Shown here: positions 17,268-26,032 of the stretch, in pieces
Numbering within the stretch: the stretch's first letter is position 1
Layout: every line of letters starts with the position of its first letter
Assembly (NCBI GenBank): GCA_050292235.1
Contig: JBNKLG010000002.1
Span: 41,759-105,758, forward strand
Reading direction: 5' to 3'
DNA: 64,000 nucleotides
From: JBNKLG01 sp050292235
Lineage (GTDB): Bacteria > Pseudomonadota > Gammaproteobacteria > Chromatiales > Chromatiaceae
The notes under the pieces: model-generated
Told to the model about the DNA's origin: nothing
The model's input: only the letters and a program-made list of their open reading frames with translations
Databases searched by the model: none
Program-made: the position numbers and the translations under genes

Positions 17268-17849
17268 CGTGTCGTGTCATTTGATGGATAACAGGCCCAT
17301 TTATGCCTAGCGATAGCATGACCAATAATAAGGTTTTAGGACTAGAGGACGATTCTGGTCTTTGGGTAGGACTAACGGTAATAACACAATCATTCCTGTA
17401 GGAAATGCCTGAATATCCCGTTCAACTTTTGAGAGTACCTGTCAGCAAGGAAAAGGCGCTAAGGAATGGACTCAACGATATTGGTAGATAGAAGCCTGAA
17501 TTCGACCTGGACGCACAGCCTCTTGTTCACCACAAAGGCCCGCTATCCCCTTAAGGCAGTATCGTTTCAGGTAGGTATGAGAAATATCTTTAGGTTCTGC
17601 TCATCGGGTACATACCGGTACGCGCTTGTTTGCTGATATCGGAACTGGCGATCTCCCAGAATGCATCACCCAGAATATCTGGCCAACAGCATGTTGCTAC
17701 TCAACGCTGTCCTCCTCCCAATTGAAAAATGGAAGTAACTGTGAAAATCCTCAATTTGCTGGAGACATGCTGATCCCGGCAATACGAAAAATCATCTCCT
17801 GAAACAAGGAAAATTTTTTGTCAGACAACAGGCCGGCTGACTTTGTCAT
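17264..17849 (-). pseudogene. cheR remnant (frameshifted and internally deleted methyltransferase)
   Basis: Directly after the mcp stop (TAAATG) a frame starts at 17849 with a CheR N-terminus (LSDKKFSLFQEMIFRIAGIS, then MSPAN) and ends at a TGA at 17751. Further along, other frames give FWEIASSDISKQARTGMYPM and then, after a shift, KDISHTYLKRYCLKGIAGL. Both are typical CheR segments in the correct order. A possible C-terminal LIIGHA piece ends at the TGA overlapping cheD. About 195 codons remain of about 270, in at least three frames. CheR would methylate chemoreceptors using SAM. Confidence 0.82.
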
Positions 17850-19775
17850 TTATTTCACCTTGAAATGACCAACCAGCGCCTGCAATTCCGTTGCGAGCTT
17901 GCTCAACGCCTCGCTTGCTCCTGCCGTCTGTTGTGCGCCGAGGGCGGTAATGTCCGCCGACTCGCTGATACGCGAGATATTGCCATTGATCTCATCGGCC
18001 ACCGCGCTCTGTTCTTCCGCAGCAGTGGCGATGTGCATATTCATATCGCTGATAGTGGCAACCGAAGCGGTAATGGTTTCCAGAGAGGCTCCCGCTTTGG
18101 TAGCCTGTTCGACACCGGCCTGTGCCCGTGACTGCCCGGACTCCATAACATCAACAGCCTCCTTGGCACCGATTTGCAAACGCTCAATCATCACCTGAAT
18201 ATCCTGGGTTGCCGTCTGGGTACGTTGGGCCAATGTCCGGACCTCATCAGCAACGACAGCAAAGCCACGCCCCTGGTCACCGGCACGGGCCGCCTCGATG
18301 GCGGCGTTCAATGCCAGCAGGTTCGTCTGTTCGGCGATGCCGCGAATGACATCAAGCACCGAACCGATCTCCTCACTCTCCTTTTCCAGATGGTGGATAA
18401 CCCCAGATGCCCTCTCCACCTCAGAGGCGAGGCCATCCATGGCACGCAGGGTCTCCTGCATAACCGCTTTTCCATCGCGTGCCTCTTCATCGGCCTGCCG
18501 GGCCGAATCCGCTGCCGATGAGGCGTGATTGGCCACCTCTTGAACCGTGGCCGTCATCTCATTCATTGCAGTGGCAACTTGATCTGTTTCGGATTGTTGT
18601 TGCACAACCCCTTTGCTGGTCTCCGCCGTAATGGACGACAGCTCCTCGGCAGAGGAGCCCAATTGTTCCACAGAACAGGTTATCTGCAATACCATCTCCT
18701 GAACTTTGGCTGCGAACTGGTTGAAGGCTGCCGACAGGTCGGCAATTTCATTACGACCATGCGCACTCAGTCGCTTGGTCAGATCGCCCTCGCCAAGAGC
18801 AATATCATTCATGGCATCCACCGCCTGCCTCATTGGCCTGCTGATACCACGGCCAATGAGCAAAGCAATCACAAAGCCGACCAACAACGCTACGCCAGTG
18901 ATCAACAGTGTGATGTTGCGGGCCTCTTCAATAGAGGTAACATAGCCCGAGCGATCTACCACAATCTCCATGACACCGACAGCATGGCCACTAAAGTCAT
19001 GGACCGATTTTGCATAGATGGCAAATTGTCCGGACTGGTTACTGACCCGGCTAACCACACCCTCTCCATCCAGGGCAGATTTCAACGAGGCTTCATCCGA
19101 AAGAGAACCATCTTTCAGTGTGCTGGCAAAAGTCTTAAAACCAGAATCAGATGGCAGATAGATACCGATATCAACGCCATATTCCTTTTTAAAATGATCA
19201 AAAAAAGGCTGACCAAAGGACATGCCAAACTCTACTGAGCCCACATGTTTCCCCTGATAGCTGACCGGTGAGATACCACGAATCCCCAGGCCAGCAACCC
19301 CTCGCTCCAGTCCCTGTATGGGCTGCTGTTTGCTATTGGTTTCGATAACCGTGCTACGAAATGGGCTCAGGTCATCCCCAAATTTTTCGGGTTTATGCAG
19401 GCGTAAAAATGAGGTGGCCGGCGGAAGATGGTACTGAAACTGGCGAACGGCATAGCGCTCTTTCATATAGGAAAAGGCGGGAACCAGCTGTTCGGTAAGC
19501 AAGGCACGATTCTTCTCGAAAAAACCTTTTTGCAAAGCCTCGATGTGGGCAACCAGTCCACTCAAGGCCTCACCAGTGCGCGCCTCTGAAGTGATTTCCG
19601 CCTCTGCACAGATTGCCAGCTGATGGAGTTCTCGTACCTCAGCAGCCTGAATCACTGCAGTAAGTTTATTGATAACAACCGGAACGATCATCGCACCAGT
19701 CAGCAATAGAACAATACCGAATCCGAGCAGGATCCGTCTGCCAATCGACAGATTATTCAGCAGGTTACCCAACAT
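17850..19775 (-). CDS. Methyl-accepting chemotaxis protein with Cache-type sensor
   Basis: This 641-aa chemoreceptor is intact. It has a first membrane helix (about 13-35), a large periplasmic region to about 285 with a Cache-like fold (LERGVAGLGIRGISPVSYQG), a second helix (about 288-308), HAMP, and the coiled-coil signalling domain. The hairpin tip reads EQTNLLALNAAIEAARAGDQ. No CheR-binding pentapeptide is at the end (GHFKVK). GAGGAAA lies just before the ATG. It survives in full inside an operon whose other adaptation genes are relics, so it probably signals through che proteins encoded elsewhere. Confidence 0.93.
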   Translation of the reverse strand: MLGNLLNNLSIGRRILLGFGIVLLLTGAMIVPVVINKLTAVIQAAEVRELHQLAICAEAEITSEARTGEALSGLVAHIEALQKGFFEKNRALLTEQLVPAFSYMKERYAVRQFQYHLPPATSFLRLHKPEKFGDDLSPFRSTVIETNSKQQPIQGLERGVAGLGIRGISPVSYQGKHVGSVEFGMSFGQPFFDHFKKEYGVDIGIYLPSDSGFKTFASTLKDGSLSDEASLKSALDGEGVVSRVSNQSGQFAIYAKSVHDFSGHAVGVMEIVVDRSGYVTSIEEARNITLLITGVALLVGFVIALLIGRGISRPMRQAVDAMNDIALGEGDLTKRLSAHGRNEIADLSAAFNQFAAKVQEMVLQITCSVEQLGSSAEELSSITAETSKGVVQQQSETDQVATAMNEMTATVQEVANHASSAADSARQADEEARDGKAVMQETLRAMDGLASEVERASGVIHHLEKESEEIGSVLDVIRGIAEQTNLLALNAAIEAARAGDQGRGFAVVADEVRTLAQRTQTATQDIQVMIERLQIGAKEAVDVMESGQSRAQAGVEQATKAGASLETITASVATISDMNMHIATAAEEQSAVADEINGNISRISESADITALGAQQTAGASEALSKLATELQALVGHFKVK

Positions 19776-19806
19776 AATTTCCTCTATGCACCTTTAAATT
19801 ATTGGT

Positions 19807-20007
19807 TTACTTGGAGCCCATATACGGATTGTGCTCTTTGATCTTCTGCTGTTTTTCCAGAGCAGCATCGAGCACCGCCTTTTGCACCATCTGTTCGCCG
19901 ACCAACATCTCACCAACCCGTATCTCTTCTTCCGGCAATTCTTGGATCAGATCAATATAGAGCTGGATGTGAGGGATGCGGAATGCTGATCTGGCAATTG
20001 TCACCAA
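19807..20007 (-). pseudogene. cheA remnant (inter-domain linker fragment)
   Basis: The frame encodes VGEMLVGEQMVQKAVLDAAL followed by EKQQKIKEHNPYMGSK. A G-E-(I/M)-L-V element and a V-x-x-AL-x-KQQ-x-IKE helix are found in the linker of some CheA kinases, just before the dimerisation domain. No phosphotransfer, ATPase or CheW-like domain remains. It overlaps the stop of the truncated STAS gene and stops 31 bp before mcp, leaving no space for cheW. The position between STAS/cheY and mcp is where cheA sits in intact operons of this type. The assignment is weaker than for cheR or cheB. Confidence 0.6.
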
Positions 20008-20180
20008 CGAACGCCTGAGGTATCGAGTTCGCTAACCGCAGAAAGATCCACTTTCACTGCATTTGCCTCGGCCATGCCCTCATGCAGTTGCTGCCATGAC
20101 GCCAGGGCGGTATAGATATTGAGCCCTCCCGCTACTGTCATACAGCAGCTGTCACCACTGCGTTTCACGGTTATCCCCAT
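20001..20180 (-). pseudogene. Truncated STAS-domain protein
   Basis: Starting at ATG 20180 with GGAGGG 5 nt upstream, the frame encodes 59 aa: MGITVKRSGDSCCMTVAGGL, then an N-terminal STAS fold up to DLSAVSELDTSGVRW. It stops exactly where intact STAS proteins continue after the D-(S/T)-x-G phosphorylatable-serine motif. Intact relatives are about 100 aa and are coded between cheY and cheA. The missing half probably disappeared in the same deletion that removed the front of cheA. Whether the stub is expressed is unknown. Confidence 0.7.
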
Positions 20181-20209
20181 ATTGCCCTCCAACCCAACAG
20201 ACTGGCGTA

Positions 20210-20578
20210 TCAAGCAGCGACCAGCTTTGACACGGCGCTCAACATCTGGGTAGGTTGAAAGGGTTTGACGACCCAGGCCTTGGCGCCCGCCGCCTGTCCC
20301 TCCTGCTTCCTGGCGTCACCGGCCTCAGTGGTCAACATGATGACTGGCGTGAACTTATAGGCTGACAACTGTTTGGCGGCCTTCACGAACGATATGCCAT
20401 CCATGTTCGGCATATTGACGTCACTGATGATCAGATGGATCTTTGCGCCATTCAGTTTGGAGAGCGCATCCTTGCCATCACAGGCCTCGATCACATCGTA
20501 ACCGGCTCCCTTGAGCGCGATACTCACCACCTGACGCAATGACGCTGAGTCATCGACAACCATGATTGTTTTAGCCAT
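20210..20578 (-). CDS. CheY-like single-domain response regulator
   Basis: The product is 122 aa from the second ATG of ATGATG (AGGGGAAG lies upstream of the pair). The receiver fold is intact: acidic pair VVDDSAS, phosphoacceptor Asp in IISDVNMPNMDG, Thr in MLTTEA and Lys in VVKPFQP. It would be phosphorylated by a CheA kinase and signal to the motor or another target. It is the first gene of the chemotaxis operon, and its downstream partners are truncated or lost. Confidence 0.88.
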   Translation of the reverse strand: MAKTIMVVDDSASLRQVVSIALKGAGYDVIEACDGKDALSKLNGAKIHLIISDVNMPNMDGISFVKAAKQLSAYKFTPVIMLTTEAGDARKQEGQAAGAKAWVVKPFQPTQMLSAVSKLVAA

Positions 20579-20581
20579 CAT

Positions 20582-21192
20582 CTTCCCCTACTAAGCAAGG
20601 TAGTCAACGAGGATACTTCATGCTTAGTACGGCCACGCAAGACCTCTATAGTGTTGAGCCCAGATGGGTAAGACACCAGAACACCTTTACATTGGATAAA
20701 GACAGTACACCTCCCGGTTTCACAGACACCAGCATGGACCATACCCCTGGATTCCTGCTATTGGACGATCCTGAATATTTGGTCAGAAAAAGAGAAAAAT
20801 GCTTACCACCACGGTCAGAAAATTCTGACTACCCAAATAACCGTCTGAAATCGCTCCGACACACAATGTCACCATAACCACCCTCTTAAACAGAGGCATG
20901 AAATAACAAAATAACAAGTCAATTCACACTCTTATGAAAAACCCTTTCGCACCCCTGTCACCATATATTTGAAAATGAGTGATATCAAACAGGTGCGACG
21001 CCAAGGCATAAGATGAACAGCAACTCAGAATAATCCTAATCCAGCTCTCACTATCCTACCCAGTTATCAGAATCGTCCAATGGTATTGGCCAGGAAAAAA
21101 TCACAATAATGAACCATCCAGAATTGAATACCTAACAACGCCCATAACCTCCTGGACAGCAACATGTTGTATCGCCAAACCCTATCTAGGAC
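20582..21192. other. 611-bp divergent intergenic region
   Basis: This lies between the divergently transcribed cheY and multi-PAS kinase genes. An 85-codon open frame (20620-20877, plus) has no recognisable motif, no good ribosome binding site and unremarkable composition, so it was not called. I see no convincing promoter, repeat or RNA gene, but the promoters of both flanking operons should be here. Confidence 0.4.
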
Positions 21193-23976
21193 TTGACCTT
21201 GTTCTCTTTTCCATGCCTGATACTTGTTGCGCTCTGTAGTGGCACAGTATTCTGGTACCGCCTTAAAAGTCAGCGCCTACAAAGACAACTGTCAAATTTT
21301 TCCAACAAGATCGAAAGTCTCAGCCTGCAACTGAGAGAACCAGCCAACAAAGCACCTGAAAAACGGGTTACCGACGGTTCTACGCCAACCGATCCCGACG
21401 GCTATGCGGTGAAAATCCTTGAAGCCACGCAGAGCAAAAGCATTGACGCCGACATCGCCGAGATTCGAAAGGCCGAAGCGCAGATGTCGCGTTATTTCGC
21501 CAACATGCCAGGTTTCGCTCACACCCTGCACATCTCTGCCAGCGGCCACCAGGGCTTCACGTTCGCCGGCCCCGGCATCGAAGATATGTATGGGCTGCAT
21601 CCCGAAGAGGTACGCCACGATGCCACCCCCATGTTTGACCGGATTCATCCCGACGACCGCCCCCTTATTGAAGAGGCATTGGCCAAGGCCGTAGAGAATT
21701 CCCAACCGTTCCAGCTTGAATTCCGCGTACGCAAACCTGGTAGCCCTGAACGTTGGATCGAGTGCCGCACCATGCCTGAGCCACAGAGCAACGGAGAGAC
21801 ACTCTGTCACGGTGTCTCCCTTGACATCACCGAACGCAAAGAGGCCGAGCACAAACTCAAGGAGACCCTGGAGTTGATAGGAGGCGTGATCAGCGCCATC
21901 CCTGACCTGCTGTTTGAGGTGGATGCAGAGGGTCGGTATCTGAATATCTGGACCCATACGCCAGAACTGTTGGCTGCCCAGCGGGAAGATCTGCTGGGAC
22001 GAACGCTGCAGGAGGTGATGTCGCCAGAAAGTGCAGCGACAGGAATGGAGGCATTGCGGGAAGCTGAGGTTAACGAACTCAGTTTCGGTAAAGTGATCCG
22101 CCTCGACCTACCGCAGGGAGAGCGCTGGTTCGAGCTGTCGGTTTCCAAAAAGCCCTGTACGGAGGAAACTGCCCCTCGTTTCCTGGTGTTGTCTCGCGAC
22201 GTGACCGGGCGCAAGAGCATGGAAGCTGCGCTGGCCGAACGCGAACAGGAGTTCCGCAGTCTGGCCGAAAGTTCACCGGATGCCATTATCCGCTATGATC
22301 TGGAACACCGGATCGTCTATCTCAACCGTAGGCTGCTCGATGTACTGAATCTGGGCAGTACCGATGAAGTGATCGGTCGTACGCCCATGGAAATATGGCC
22401 TGATGGCCGCTTTGCGGCCATCGACGAGGCGGCTGCGCAGGCCATTGCCAATGGCGTGCCTCAGAAAATCGAACTGATCTCAAAAGATGACGAGAAAGAG
22501 ACCAGGGTTGACCAGATCGTCATACTCCCGGAACGTGACGTCAATGGAGAGATCATCGGCACCCTCGCCTTTGGTCGCAATGTCACCTCAATTCGCGAGG
22601 CAGAACGCCAACTACGCCATTTCATCGCCAATTTCCCCGGCGTGGCCTTCACCCTGCGCCAAACCTCCGACGGCCGACTCTGCTTTCCATTTATCAGCGC
22701 CACTGTTGAAGAGTATTGCGGTGTTACTCCAGAGGAAGCTATGGCTGACTTTTCGGCACTCTATGATCAGATTCATCCTGATGACCGACAACTCGTCTCG
22801 GCAACCATTGCCAAAGCAGCACGCACACTGGACATAACCCGACTCGAGTGCCGGATCTGCCCACCAGATCTGCCAGAACGCTGGATCGACCTGCAATCCG
22901 CTCCCGAGCGCCAAACGAACGGTTCCCTGCTCTGGTACGGCATTATGCTGGATATTACTGAACGCAAAGCGATGGAGTCCGCACGTGAAAAGGCACTCAT
23001 AGAGGCCATGCGCCTGGTACGAACCCGAGAGGCATTCATGTCGCAAGTAAGCCACGAACTGCGCACGCCACTCAACGGCATTCTCGGCTATACCCAGCTT
23101 TTACAAAAAAGCGCGAATCTGAATGACCAGCAACACGCCGAATTAAAGGTAATCGAGCAGAGTGGCGAACATCTGTTATCCCTCATCAATGACATCCTCG
23201 ACCACTCCAAGCTGGAAGCCGACAGGCTGGAGCTGGAACTCAATGATATTCCTCTTGCCGCCTTCCTGGAGAAACTTATTGCTATGGTAAGGCCCAAGCT
23301 CGAGGAGAAGCATCTGGCCTTCTTTTTCGAAACCATCACTGCACTGCCGGCAACCATACGTAGCGATGAAAAACGGCTGCGCCAGATACTGCTCAACCTG
23401 TTGGGAAACGCGGCGAAATTCACCCAAAAGGGCACAGTGAGCCTGCTGGTCGAGGTTCCGACAAACAGACGCCTGCGCTTCCATATACGCGACACCGGTA
23501 TCGGTATCGACCATGAGAATCTCCAGCGCATCTTTCAGCCTTTTGAGCAGTCGGGGAGAAGCGGCCATGCCGAAGGGACCGGACTCGGCCTGGCCATCAG
23601 CCTTAAGCTGGCGCATCTGATGAATGGTGATATTTCGGTAGAGAGCAAGCTGAACAAAGGCAGCACATTTATCTTCGAAATGGATATGGTGACCGCGTCT
23701 ACTGAGCAGATGGAGACTAACATGATCTCCGCTCTTCGCACAGACGAAACCGCCCCCCCAAGGGTGCCTGTTACAGCCCCGCCCCGTACTGAGCTAAATA
23801 TCCTGCTCGACCTGGCACAACGCGGCAATATGCGCAAAATCATCCGGCAGGCCAATTACCTGAAGGAGCTGAATGCAGAGTATGCACCGTTTTCTGACGA
23901 ACTGAAGCAGATGGCCGAAACCTACCAGTCCAGAGCCATTCTGGACTTTATCAACAACTATTTTGAGGTGAATTGA
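21193..23976 (+). CDS. Membrane-anchored multi-PAS sensor histidine kinase
   Basis: This is 927 aa from a TTG at 21193, the only start that keeps the N-terminal membrane helix (about 5-22); AGGA is close upstream but badly spaced, so the start is uncertain. Four PAS/PAC units follow (about 100-215, 230-345, 350-475, 480-595); the first and fourth resemble each other (ANMPGFAHTL and ANFPGVAFTL, both with IHPDDR). HisKA has H621 in SQVSHELRTPLNGI. The ATPase domain keeps LLNLLGNAAKFT, DTGIGI and GTGLGLAIS. A helical tail (about 850-927) ends the protein. It overlaps the next gene's upstream region and is co-transcribed with the REC-PAS-PAS protein. Confidence 0.9.
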   Translation: MTLFSFPCLILVALCSGTVFWYRLKSQRLQRQLSNFSNKIESLSLQLREPANKAPEKRVTDGSTPTDPDGYAVKILEATQSKSIDADIAEIRKAEAQMSRYFANMPGFAHTLHISASGHQGFTFAGPGIEDMYGLHPEEVRHDATPMFDRIHPDDRPLIEEALAKAVENSQPFQLEFRVRKPGSPERWIECRTMPEPQSNGETLCHGVSLDITERKEAEHKLKETLELIGGVISAIPDLLFEVDAEGRYLNIWTHTPELLAAQREDLLGRTLQEVMSPESAATGMEALREAEVNELSFGKVIRLDLPQGERWFELSVSKKPCTEETAPRFLVLSRDVTGRKSMEAALAEREQEFRSLAESSPDAIIRYDLEHRIVYLNRRLLDVLNLGSTDEVIGRTPMEIWPDGRFAAIDEAAAQAIANGVPQKIELISKDDEKETRVDQIVILPERDVNGEIIGTLAFGRNVTSIREAERQLRHFIANFPGVAFTLRQTSDGRLCFPFISATVEEYCGVTPEEAMADFSALYDQIHPDDRQLVSATIAKAARTLDITRLECRICPPDLPERWIDLQSAPERQTNGSLLWYGIMLDITERKAMESAREKALIEAMRLVRTREAFMSQVSHELRTPLNGILGYTQLLQKSANLNDQQHAELKVIEQSGEHLLSLINDILDHSKLEADRLELELNDIPLAAFLEKLIAMVRPKLEEKHLAFFFETITALPATIRSDEKRLRQILLNLLGNAAKFTQKGTVSLLVEVPTNRRLRFHIRDTGIGIDHENLQRIFQPFEQSGRSGHAEGTGLGLAISLKLAHLMNGDISVESKLNKGSTFIFEMDMVTASTEQMETNMISALRTDETAPPRVPVTAPPRTELNILLDLAQRGNMRKIIRQANYLKELNAEYAPFSDELKQMAETYQSRAILDFINNYFEVN

Positions 23977-23978
23977 TC

Positions 23979-25901
23979 ATGCACAACGACGCCACCTCCC
24001 ACTTGCAAGGCAGCACCCTGCTCATGATAGACGACTCACCGGTTAATCTGGCTGTTGTGATCAAAAGCCTTGAAGATTCCGGTGCTGAATTATTGGTGGC
24101 AGTCGGTGGTGAAGAAGCGCTGCAACGTGCCGAGATGACAAAACCTGACCTGATTTTGCTTGACGTTATGATGCCAGACATCGATGGTTTCGAGGTCTGT
24201 CGCAAACTCAAGGAAAACCCGGCCACATCCCATATACCAGTCATCTTCATGACCTCCCTCAGCACCGTTAGTGACAAGGTGACCGGTTTTGAGGCTGGTG
24301 GCGTCGACTACCTCACCAAACCGTTGCAACTGGATGAGGTCCGGGCACGAATCAACGTACACCTCAAGCTCAAAAGTCTGCAACAGCGTCTATACGACAA
24401 GAACGTTCGCCTCGAACAGGAAATCTCTGAACGTACGCGCCTGGAGGCAGAGCTACAGCAACGGGCGAAGTTTCAGCAAGGACTGTTAGACGCCGTGTGC
24501 GACGTGGGAATGCAGCTGATGGTGGTCGAAGGGGGGCGGATCATCCATGTAGCCAATCGCAAGCTGGCCAACGAGTTTGGCTATACCGATGAGATGCTGG
24601 CGGATCATCCCCCCTTTGCCGAGATCATTCATCCCGATGATCGTGCCCGCACACTGGAGCATTACCGACGCAAACTGGCCGGTGAGGAGGTAGCGGCCAG
24701 CTACGAACTGGGGCTGGTCAGTCGTGATGGTCAGCGAAGCGAATATGAATTTTCCATCGCGGTACTTCAGAACAGTGATCCGCCACGTCTGGTCACCGTG
24801 GGCAAAGACATTTCCTTACGTATCCGCATGAAAGAGGAGCTGTTCAAACGCGAAGAGGCATTCCGTGCCATAGCGGAAAACACCCCTGATACGATTGCCC
24901 GTTATGATCGTAACGGCCATCGCATCTATGCCAACCCGGCGCTAAAGCGCCTACTGGGCGGTGGTAAACGTGAGGTACTGAATGTCACGCCCGGGGCATT
25001 ACAGGAAAACAGTCTCTCATCACAGGGATATGAACGCGCTATTGAAGAGTCGCTGGAGACGGGGCAAGAGGTCGAATACACCCTGAACTGGCAAACCACA
25101 GAGGGACAGGAAATCTGGTCCCAGATCCGAATCATCCCTGAATACGACGCCCAGGGGGTGATTAGCAGTGTGCTGGCCATCGGGCGTGACATTTCTGAAC
25201 TGATTGCCACCGAACAGCAGTTGCAAAGCTCTCAAAAACAACTGCGCCAGCTACTACTACATCAGGAAGCAGAATACGATGCCCACCGCAAGTCAGTCGC
25301 CTGGGAGGTCTATGACAGTCTGGGGCAGTTATTGATGGTGCAACGGATGAACATCGGTCTGCTACAGACTAACGCCATCAATGCCCCGGAAGCGCGCCAA
25401 AAGCACCTGAAGAAAATGCTATCCATTGTCGATCACGCTATTGGGATTGTGCGTACAGTCAGCAACACACTGCGACCCTCTGCACTCAATATGGGAGTGC
25501 CAACAGCGCTGGAGTGGATCGTAGAGGAATCCCTCAAAAATACGGATATCTCCTGGAAACTGAGACTGGAGGAGGATGACATAGCCCTAGACGACATCAG
25601 CGCTAATCTGCTTTTCCATATCGTGCAAGATGCTCTCGACATGATTGTCCAAGACAAAAATGTCACAACTACCAGCATTCATCTGGCACGGAAATACCAA
25701 TACTACGAGCTGCACATTCGCTTCAACAGCCAGGAGAGATGCCTGGAAAATCCTGCCAAGAGACAGCTCGGGTTATTTCATATTCAGGAACGAATTCAGG
25801 CCATTGGCGGAGAAACTGTCCTGCTATGCAGTGAAAATAACGGAACGCTCCTAGAAGTGAGACTCCCGATTACAGATGGCGCTGGCCAAACTATTGAATG
25901 A
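23979..25901 (+). CDS. REC-PAS-PAS protein with degenerate NarX-type histidine kinase core
   Basis: The start is ATG 23979, with GAGGTGA 8 nt upstream inside the previous gene. The 640-aa product has a normal receiver domain (MIDDSPVN, LDVMMPD, MTSLS, LTKPLQ; about 10-135), two PAS domains (about 165-280 and 290-405) and a HisKA_3/HATPase-like end. The expected histidine in the ELHDxLGQ motif is Tyr445 (EVYDSLGQ). The N-box Asn is missing (QDALDMIVQ) and the DDGKG loop is replaced by FNSQE. It should not autophosphorylate or bind ATP normally. It probably acts as a receiver-driven output or as a dimerisation partner for a related kinase. Confidence 0.88.
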   Translation: MHNDATSHLQGSTLLMIDDSPVNLAVVIKSLEDSGAELLVAVGGEEALQRAEMTKPDLILLDVMMPDIDGFEVCRKLKENPATSHIPVIFMTSLSTVSDKVTGFEAGGVDYLTKPLQLDEVRARINVHLKLKSLQQRLYDKNVRLEQEISERTRLEAELQQRAKFQQGLLDAVCDVGMQLMVVEGGRIIHVANRKLANEFGYTDEMLADHPPFAEIIHPDDRARTLEHYRRKLAGEEVAASYELGLVSRDGQRSEYEFSIAVLQNSDPPRLVTVGKDISLRIRMKEELFKREEAFRAIAENTPDTIARYDRNGHRIYANPALKRLLGGGKREVLNVTPGALQENSLSSQGYERAIEESLETGQEVEYTLNWQTTEGQEIWSQIRIIPEYDAQGVISSVLAIGRDISELIATEQQLQSSQKQLRQLLLHQEAEYDAHRKSVAWEVYDSLGQLLMVQRMNIGLLQTNAINAPEARQKHLKKMLSIVDHAIGIVRTVSNTLRPSALNMGVPTALEWIVEESLKNTDISWKLRLEEDDIALDDISANLLFHIVQDALDMIVQDKNVTTTSIHLARKYQYYELHIRFNSQERCLENPAKRQLGLFHIQERIQAIGGETVLLCSENNGTLLEVRLPITDGAGQTIE

Positions 25902-26032
25902 GCTTATGCCAACACCTCTGTCACGCCTGAATAACCAAACCAAAGAAAGTCTAAGGCCGGATTGCCGACTTTAGAGATGGAAAATCTTAGTCTTGATCAT
26001 TGGATATCTCTATCAGCTTGACAGAAAAACAG

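Noticed and set aside
19807..20180. Treating the 59-aa and 66-aa frames as complete novel small proteins
   Set aside because: One ends inside a STAS fold, and the other resembles a CheA linker in the position where cheA belongs; truncation relics explain both better.
20620..20877. 85-codon open frame between cheY and the multi-PAS kinase
   Set aside because: No ribosome binding site, no recognisable domain and irregular composition; it is more likely chance openness in an intergenic region.
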